Shown: positions 63,392 through 64,000 of the stretch, in pieces
How the letters are laid out: each line of letters opens with the position of its first letter
Numbering within the stretch: position 1 is the first letter of the stretch
Assembly: GCA_026390695.1 (NCBI GenBank)
Contig: JAPLFL010000128.1
Location: 1 to 64,000 of the forward strand
From: Candidatus Kapaibacterium sp.
GTDB lineage: Bacteria > Bacteroidota > Ignavibacteria > Kapaibacteriales > UBA2268
Direction of reading: 5' to 3'
Length of the DNA stretch: 64,000 bases
Notes under the pieces: generated by a model
The model's input: only the letters and a program-made list of their open reading frames with translations
Told to the model about the DNA's origin: nothing
Database searches by the model: none
Program-made: the position numbers and the translations under genes

Positions 63392-63431
63392 GATGTTCAC
63401 TTTATGAATTTTATATAAAATTCAAACTTTA

Positions 63432-64000
63432 TTATTCAATTACAACTAATTCTTCCGGTGCTCTTGATAAATATTTTGCGCCTTGACGAGTGACTTGAAT
63501 ATTGTCTTCCACCCTCATTCCATATTTATCAGGGAAATACACACCCGGCTCAATTGCCAAACAACAGTCTTCAGACACAATTTGATCATCCTTTCTAAAT
63601 GTCAAGAGCGGTGCTTCGTGAGCATCCAAGCCAATTCCATGGCCTAAAGAGTGTTGGAAATAATCTCCGAAACCTGCATTTTGAATAAGACTCCGTGCAG
63701 CATTATCGACTGTTTTTCCATTCATACCGGGTTTAACAATTTTGATTGCCGCCTCCTTAGCCTCAATCAGAAGTTGATATAATGCTCTTTGTTCCTTTGT
63801 GGCTTTACCAATTGCAATAGTTCGAGTAATATCGGAAATAAAGCCATTAACGGTGCATCCAAAGTCCATAATTACAATGTCACCCTTACGAATTTTTCTA
63901 TCTGATGGCTGACCGTGTACTAATCCGCATCTTTCACCACTTACCACAATAATATCGAAAGGGTCACTTTCAGAGCCATATTTACGTGATAAATAAGATA
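63432..64000 (-). CDS. M24-family metallopeptidase (Xaa-Pro aminopeptidase-like), partial
   Basis: The C-terminal part of a pita-bread-fold peptidase that runs past the right edge of the window. The metal ligands DFGCTVNGFISDITR (two Asp), HSLGHGIGLDAHE (His), IEPGVYF (Glu) and GMRVEDN (Glu) are all present, so the catalytic core is complete. The frame is open to base 64000; the GTG at 63947 in the ORF track is internal. Confidence 0.9.
   Translation of the reverse strand, partial: SYLSRKYGSESDPFDIIVVSGERCGLVHGQPSDRKIRKGDIVIMDFGCTVNGFISDITRTIAIGKATKEQRALYQLLIEAKEAAIKIVKPGMNGKTVDNAARSLIQNAGFGDYFQHSLGHGIGLDAHEAPLLTFRKDDQIVSEDCCLAIEPGVYFPDKYGMRVEDNIQVTRQGAKYLSRAPEELVVIE

Overview
The window is AT-rich and reads as one chromosome segment from a flagellated member of the Bacteroidota/Chlorobiota (FCB) lineage, most plausibly an Ignavibacteria- or Kapabacteria-like organism. 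The evidence is a type IX secretion sorting tail on a beta-propeller protein, PD40/OmpA and DUF4139 envelope proteins, flagellin and FliD/FliS/FlaG genes with sigma28-type promoters (flagella are rare in this phylum), and usable AGGAG-type ribosome binding sites. This taxonomic call is inference; no rRNA or tRNA gene was seen.

Layout. 1-1.8 kb: dispersed palindromic repeats around a PD-(D/E)XK-like protein that carries a 21-bp tandem repeat. 1.8-10.6 kb: membrane pyrophosphatase, a propeller-like exported protein, a membrane heme/Fe-S oxidoreductase of the HdrD type, a ribosomal protein S1-like protein and a FlgD-Ig-like exported protein. 10.6-17.4 kb (minus strand): tsaE, a YfhO-like membrane protein, an unknown gene, an Rrf2 regulator, der and an aspartokinase with an altered active-site motif. 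17.4-27.1 kb: a tandem redox island with three paralogous multiheme lipoprotein cytochromes. Two of them are followed by a beta-barrel protein bearing an N-terminal CXXCH and then by a Rieske lipoprotein. 27.1-40.8 kb: DJ-1 family protein, T9SS cargo, AddB-like nuclease, DUF4139 protein, two GT39-type glycosyltransferases, rpmH-rnpA-yidD, an MCE protein and ssb. 41.0-46.6 kb (minus strand): a late flagellar cluster (two flagellins, fliS, fliD, flaG, a FliT/FlgN-like chaperone, flgM). 46.9-64 kb: envelope lipoproteins, FAH-family hydrolase, PBP1A, OmpA/PD40 lipoprotein, aat, transaldolase, RodZ-like protein, DUF2279 protein, thrS, a nucleotidyltransferase/small-partner pair, an NADP oxidoreductase, a nitrilase, an LTxxQ-like protein and a truncated M24 peptidase.

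The best candidate for a little-described system is the 18.0-27.1 kb island. Each cytochrome gene has the same upstream element (TTAATTTGCA) 112-113 nt before its start codon, and each is closed by a strong intrinsic terminator. In the two complete copies, the barrel and Rieske genes follow that terminator. A surface or periplasmic electron-transfer module (Rieske lipoprotein, multiheme lipoprotein, heme-bearing barrel) is the simplest reading, but its direction and substrate cannot be told from sequence. The second notable point is the pair of flagellin leaders. Each has a sigma28-type promoter at the same distance from the start and a small hairpin presenting GGA, resembling the CsrA-controlled flagellin leader known from Bacillus.
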